From the NCBI GenBank assembly GCA_004151065.3, contig NWUY0300012494.1, positions 66,362-88,621 of the forward strand: a stretch of 22,260 nt of DNA. Direction: 5' to 3'. Made by a program: the position numbers and the translations under genes. This document shows, one piece after another, positions 18,437-22,260 of the stretch (positions within the stretch are counted from its first letter, which is position 1; each line of letters starts with the position of its first letter). Origin of the DNA: Larix sibirica. Taxonomy: Eukaryota; Streptophyta; Pinopsida; Pinales; Pinaceae. The notes below the pieces were generated by a model, which saw nothing but the letters and a program-made list of their open reading frames with translations, made no database searches and had not been told where the DNA came from.

Positions 18437-19190
18437 TGCTGATGTAATTTTTTGCACACTTGTTAATGAAAGATGGGATGCTTCCTGCATTTGGTTCCAA
18501 CACATGATCAGATAAAGTTTGCTTGATTTGGTTATGTTCTCCTTCATGTTATTTAGTGTCTAATTCACCTAAGATGTTAGTAATTGTAGAAAATGAGTAA
18601 TCACTTTGAATGTTTTCTTTGGATGAATTGTGATGACAGAGTAATTTGAATCTTTTCATTTATTTATGTTCATGACACATTTTCCTTGTGAACTATTAGC
18701 ATTTTGAGACACTAACTATATAGTTTGATTAAATAGTAGGTTTTATTATTCTACATGATTTATTTATGCAATCTTAAACTGATATTAGTTAATTGATGTT
18801 TCATTTTAACTGTTATCAGTGAATTTTCAATAGATACATAGGAAGATGTTTCTTTCTGATTTCTTTTGTTATATTCCTTTTCAAAAGCAGAATCTAATAA
18901 AATAATTCTAATTTATCTTAGATAGGTTTTCCTTCCCGAGCAGTGAAGCTTAGACTTCACTAGTTTCTCATTAGATCTTTCACAATTAGTCACATGTTCC
19001 TTTTTAATCAATAAGTATCCTTTGGGAGAAAAACCATAGCTAACGAAGGCTTAAATCAGTCGGAAGCAATCATCCCAAACGAATGGGAAATAGGGAAATA
19101 CTTGAGAGGGTTTATTGAAGTTATTGGATCGGATTTATGTCCTTATGTTGACCCTTGGACCTATTCCAACCAAAAACTTGGGCGTCAACA
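18437..19190 (+). repeat. Nested short-LTR-like distal part of the 3' LTR
   Basis: Counterpart of 5363-6169: 754 bp, AT-rich and non-coding, starting TGCTGATG after a polypurine tract and ending GCGTCAACA. The shorter length is mainly due to a 53-bp deletion just inside its start. In a conventional element, polypurine tract plus LTR in this position would be the normal 3' end. Confidence 0.45.
18716..18723 (+). promoter_or_regulatory. Candidate TATA box (CTATATAG), 3' LTR
   Basis: Identical to the 5' LTR box at 5695-5702 and in the same context. If functional it would start transcripts near 18750 that run into the right flank. The case rests on sequence resemblance only. Confidence 0.28.
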
Positions 19191-19195
19191 CATTT
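19191..19195. repeat. Target-site duplication, right copy (CATTT)
   Basis: CATTT follows the terminal CAACA of the 3' LTR and equals 749-753. Removing the element and one copy rejoins CACTATAT-CATTT-TAAGTGGG as the pre-insertion site. Confidence 0.85.
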
Positions 19196-19287
19196 TAAGT
19201 GGGAGATATAGTTGGGGTGCATATGACCCAATTATTTGGGCTAGGAAACATATCTCTAAAGATTCACATTGATAGAGGAAGACATTT

Positions 19288-19383
19288 CGTGTGTGTGTGT
19301 GCATGCACGCACGCACATGTGTGCGCATGCATGCATGTGCATGTGTGTGCGTGTGTGTGCATGTGTGTGCATGTGTGTGCACA
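19288..19383. repeat. Alternating purine-pyrimidine microsatellite
   Basis: About 95 bases of nearly unbroken purine-pyrimidine alternation made of GT, GCAT and GTGTGC units, such as GTGTGTGTGTGCATGCACGC near its start. Self-complementary GCATGCATGC words lie inside. ORFs on both strands here are Cys/Val or His/Thr repeats and are artefacts of the repeat. Alternating CG/CA tracts are the classic type able to adopt left-handed Z-DNA. Confidence 0.92.
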
Positions 19384-19985
19384 AACATGCTAAATGGACA
19401 TACACACAAGTGTTTGTGTGTGCGAGAGGATCACAGGGCATACAATTATAATCGATGTTATTATTGAGGAAGGATTGGAGTGATGACGACTAGGGTTATC
19501 AATGGAGGCTAGTGTTTTTTTTGTTGGTCCATCTATGGTGGAAATAGTAAATTGAACCTCCTACTAAGGCTAATTTACCCATTGTAATGTGGTTTAATAA
19601 TTTGTTGTGATAGATTTGGGAAGGGTTTCTTGTGTTGTAGGGTAGTGGTAGTGTGTTTCTACTATTGTTCATCTCCCAACATATCGCTAGGAATTTTTCT
19701 GTCACCCAAGGGTTTAATCATGGCACAACTTGTAGTAGGAAATGATGGAAAAAGGTGCTATCAAAACAATAAAGAACCCTAGTACAAAATCCATGAGGGA
19801 AAAAATGTTTGGATGTGTAAGGTATTTGGGTTTCCATATATGAACCTGGTTAATGATGATGGGGTGTAGGTTTCTGAAATGTATTGTTTGTCCTTGGAAA
19901 ATTATACTATTCCATTCCAAATGATCATTTGAGTTGAGGTGGAGTTGGTCGACAATGACAGTTTTTTTAGGAGCACCACAACTCC
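19384..19985. other. Right flank between microsatellite and LINE relic
   Basis: No protein or RNA gene is recognised. The sequence is AT-rich with many stops on both strands. It may contain the 5' untranslated region and the ORF1 N-terminal part of the LINE that follows, but I cannot place the 5' end of that element. Confidence 0.5.
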
Positions 19986-19989
19986 CCTA

Positions 19990-21590
19990 TAGTCTATGAA
20001 TGGTGTTGTAGTTTACCCTTAACCTTAGAGGTGGTGGACTTGGGATTATTAGAAGTAACCAAGGAAGATAGTGAATTTAAAGATATATCACGCTAGTATC
20101 CCCTTGAAATCGTTCCGAAAGTGGTAGAAAACATTATGGACTCGCAAGATGTTGGGAAAGTAGTGGTTAGGAGGAGAATAAGGAATTCAAAGTGTGTCAA
20201 GTTGAGATCATAATCAATGAATCTGGTAATGTTGTGATGGATTAGGTCCAACTCTATCAAGTAACTACATTGGTAGGGAAATTTCATGGAAGATTCATCT
20301 ATGAACAATCAATGAAAATGTGGGTAAGAAAGGTTTGTAAACAACAATTGGGTTATGCACCCATTTTTCATTTACTAGCTATAGTTTCAATAAGTTTCAT
20401 ATTTCAATCTACAAAGGAAAAATAAAACATTCTCCAAGGGAGATGGCATTGGGACAAATCCATTTTGTCACTCAAGAACTGGACCCATTTGTTTGATCCT
20501 ATGAGAGAGAGGGATGGAATCCAAGCATTGTAGGTTAAGTTGCATTCTCTTCCCCTAGAGTTGTTGTCAGAGAGAGCCCTTAATTTGATTGGTAATAAGA
20601 TGGTGAGGATGCCAGATATAGATGAGAAAACTTGATCCTTGGATAAGAATTTCGTGGCCAATATTTCTATTCAAATGAACTTGGGATATGGGCTCCCTGA
20701 AGGTATTAATATCTAGGTGGAATAAATATGTCAAGATTCCATTTAGGTGCTCTATTGTCATATGTATAGTAATATTAGTCATACATACCTGGAGAAGGAT
20801 AAGCTAGATGTTGAAGATGATGTTTAAGCACAGTTGGATATTAGGGAGCAAATTATCATCTAGTTAGAGGCTAACAAGGAGAAGTTGAAGATCCCCTCTT
20901 CATCAAAAGGTAAGTCATTTTATGACAATCTCACTTTTTTTATCATTGAAAAAGACTTACAAGAAATTGCTAGAGCCAAGGAATTGTCTACAAGTTCTAA
21001 AAAATAATAGTTAGGGAGTTTGAGATGGTAGAGAAAAGTAGAGTAGATGAAGGCATTGGTGTTCCAACTACCTCTCCTTAGAAGAATCCCTTAATATTTG
21101 TGGATCTGTTAAACTAGAATGAATGCATTAAGAAAAATAAAAATCCCTCCTTGGAGGCTCCATCCTTAATGGATTTAGATACCATTGTTGGACATGATTA
21201 ACTTAATGATGTGGAGATTTTTTGTTTAGAGAAATTTTTCTCACAAAAGTATTCTCCTAGGAATGGGGATCAAAAGTGTAAACCTATGTAAAGTAGAAAC
21301 TCCCCAAAATGTAGGAGGAAACCTTGTGAAAGGGTGAAAAAATACCTCCCACCCTACAAAAAGAAAGAAGAAGGTATAATCCATAGATATTATTAGCATG
21401 ATGTACTCATCAGATGAAGATTTTATCATTGCTAAAAGTAAAAATTACAATTTAACATATGCAAAGAAAAAAGGGATAGTAGTGGAGGAGGAAGGTGTAG
21501 TGGGAGGTATAGGCACGGGCGTGGGTGAAGGTTAGGATGGTCTTGGTAGAAAATATTATATTTACCAAGCAATAAAAAAAGCACAAACAT
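19990..21590 (+). pseudogene. LINE ORF1 relic with DUF4283-like domain
   Basis: ORF1 proteins of plant L1 elements bind RNA and form the ribonucleoprotein. The recognisable core is at 20246-20713 in one frame: LVGKFHGRFIYEQSMKMW, LQGRWHWDKSILSLKNWTHL, FDPMRERDGIQAL, LHSLPLELLSERALNLIGNK and NISIQMNLGYGLPEGINI. The order matches the DUF4283-type domain shared by LINE ORF1 proteins and related plant proteins (V-G-K-F, then W-x-W, then F-x-P-x-x-E and L-P-x-E-x-x). Stops break it (20396, 20528, 20633 and 20714). Downstream the Lys-rich tail includes GRKYYIYQAIKKAQT (from about 21544), which suits the C-terminal part of such ORF1s. No zinc knuckle is visible. The N-terminal part is weakly defined (YPLEIVPKVVENIM from about 20098). 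Confidence 0.72.
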
Positions 21591-21665
21591 AAGCCTTATT
21601 AGGAAAACAAATTCAACTATTCATGGGGATCTTAGAGTAGGAAAAGCGCATTCCAAGGGTACAAA

Positions 21666-22260
21666 ATGATTGTGTTCTCTTATAACATAAGAGTCCTAGG
21701 GAGTGCCTACAAAGAAACTCTCTGAAGAGAATTGTAGCAACAAATAACATGGGTGATTTTGATCCAAGAAACAATTATGGAGGTTAATAAGGTAAAATAA
21801 TTGCTAGTGTCTACTTTTCTTGGGTGGAGTTTTGAATCTCTTAATGAAGCAAGAAAATTTGGGGGGATACTAGCAGGATGACACAAGTTCCTTTAATTCA
21901 AGAGCGTCTCCTTTACACATAATTTGATTATTATAGAGTTGTTCTCCCCAAGTTTAGATTCACTTTCAATATTATTAATGTCGATGGACCTTTTAAGTCC
22001 AAGGAAGGTTTTTCGGTTTCCTTTTTTGGAAACATGATTGGAGAAAGGATAATGTAAGCGTGGGAGGTGATTTAATTTCATTTTGAGAGAAAATGATGTG
22101 TGTGGGGGGGGGGAATTGGAAGGATGGACACTATGCTTGAATTGATGATGTGTGGGAGGACGTTGGAAGGATCGACCCTACAACTGAATATATTTTATAA
22201 AATATTGATGACGTGGGTTTATGTGACATACAGGGATAATTTTAAGGACCCATACTTATT
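21666..22260 (+). pseudogene. LINE ORF2 relic, endonuclease part, runs off the end
   Basis: N-terminal endonuclease domain of the LINE polyprotein, which would nick target DNA to prime reverse transcription. From ATG 21666 the frame reads FSYNIRVLGS, corresponding to the S-W-N-x-R-G-L motif with its catalytic Asn, then VILIQET with the catalytic Glu. Further on, GGD and NFILREND (about 22055-22095) match the G-G-D-F-N-x-I-L motif, split by a one-base shift where one T seems to be missing between Asp and Asn. Several stops occur, at 21723, 21735 and 21795 among others. A run of nine or ten G near 22103 may add another frame slip. Reverse transcriptase is not in the window. Confidence 0.75.

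Larger units (their letters stand above)
754..19190 (+). mobile_element. Decayed 18.4-kb Ty3/gypsy LTR retrotransposon, Tat-like
   Basis: The element has two 5.4-kb direct repeats that start TGTTG and end CAACA, a 5-bp target-site duplication, a PBS two bases after the 5' repeat, and a gag-pol relic in the order gag, protease, archaeal-type RNase H, RT, native RNase H, integrase. RT before integrase places it in Ty3/gypsy. The additional RNase H, the absence of a chromodomain, the TGGCGC-type PBS, very long LTRs and tandem repeats behind integrase are features reported for the Tat lineage. Every coding domain has stops and several catalytic residues are gone, so this copy is inactive. The LTRs differ at about 8% of sites in one stretch compared by eye (4805-5065 against 17880-18140), pointing to an old insertion. 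The coding relic inside each LTR is not a standard Tat feature that I know of. Confidence 0.93.
13781..19190 (+). repeat. 3' LTR (5410 bp) containing a coding relic
   Basis: Second copy of the long repeat. It starts TGTTGTGGGCACAACA, itself a perfect 7-bp inverted repeat around GG, and ends GGGCGTCAACA, after which the CATTT duplication follows. The order of parts is the same as in the 5' copy: terminal hairpin (13797-13824), alternating repeat cluster (13993-14415), coding relic (14794-18332), polypurine tract (18415-18435) and nested distal part (18437-19190). A 53-bp segment present in the 5' copy is missing here, between copies of GTAATTTTTTG. Confidence 0.93.
19990..22260 (+). mobile_element. 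Decayed L1-type LINE, 3' part outside the window
   Basis: Two relics in the order and spacing of a plant non-LTR retrotransposon lie on the plus strand: ORF1 with a DUF4283-like domain and ORF2 beginning with an apurinic-type endonuclease. The reverse transcriptase would lie beyond 22260. The 5' boundary is approximate, since only coding similarity could be used. The LINE lies about 800 bp from the large LTR element and is not interrupted by it within the window. Confidence 0.72.

Noticed and set aside
5363-19190. A simple element with 0.8-kb LTRs as the integrated unit
   Set aside because: The bases before 5363 are the purine tract and ORF also found before 18437, so no target-site duplication can exist there. 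The outer limits fit better.
19185-19451. Cys/Val- and His/Thr-rich ORFs on both strands
   Set aside because: They are translations of the alternating microsatellite.
20404-20782. Minus-strand ORFs of 85 and 71 codons
   Set aside because: They are opposite to the LINE ORF1 core, which has recognisable plus-strand motifs.

Overview
The window is AT-rich, gene-poor plant nuclear DNA, about 83% of which is one old LTR retrotransposon. No host gene is recognisable. The element belongs to the Ty3/gypsy superfamily and most resembles the non-chromoviral Tat lineage: it has a second, archaeal-type RNase H, a decayed native RNase H, an integrase without a chromodomain, a PBS beginning TGGCGC, and tandem repeats after pol. 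A seed plant with a large repeat-filled genome, perhaps a gymnosperm, is a reasonable guess, but that is inference.

Layout. 1-748 is the left flank, with a 24-bp minisatellite at its start. 749-753 and 19191-19195 are the target-site duplication CATTT. The element spans 754-19190 (18.4 kb). Its 5' LTR (754-6169, 5416 bp) and 3' LTR (13781-19190, 5410 bp) both start TGTTG and end CAACA. The PBS starts 2 nt after the 5' LTR. The internal region (6170-13780) runs gag, protease, archaeal-type RNase H, reverse transcriptase, native RNase H and integrase, then a 1.4-kb 3' untranslated part with four diverged repeat units. The right flank (19196-22260) holds a CA/TG microsatellite and a decayed L1-type LINE on the same strand. 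Its ORF1 carries a DUF4283-like domain, and its ORF2 endonuclease runs off the window end.

The most unusual part is inside the LTRs. Each carries a roughly 3.5-kb coding relic (1767-5259 and 14794-18332) of no family I recognise, with an N-terminal globular part, a Pro/Ser/Thr/Gln-rich middle and a coiled-coil C-terminal part. In both LTRs it is followed by a strong polypurine tract and then by a 0.8-kb segment that itself looks like a short LTR (TGTTGA...TCAACA in the 5' copy). No comparable polypurine tract stands before the outer 3' LTR. One explanation is that an ancestral element had short LTRs and a 3'-terminal accessory gene, and that a shift of plus-strand priming upstream of that gene drew it into a much longer LTR. 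This would be a plant analogue of a gene carried in U3.

All coding parts are broken by many stops but few frameshifts, and many stops are explained by C-to-T change at CAA, CAG, CGA or TGG codons. In one 262-bp stretch the two LTRs differ at about 21 sites by eye (about 8%), so the insertion is old. No intact protein-coding gene, RNA gene or CRISPR array was found.
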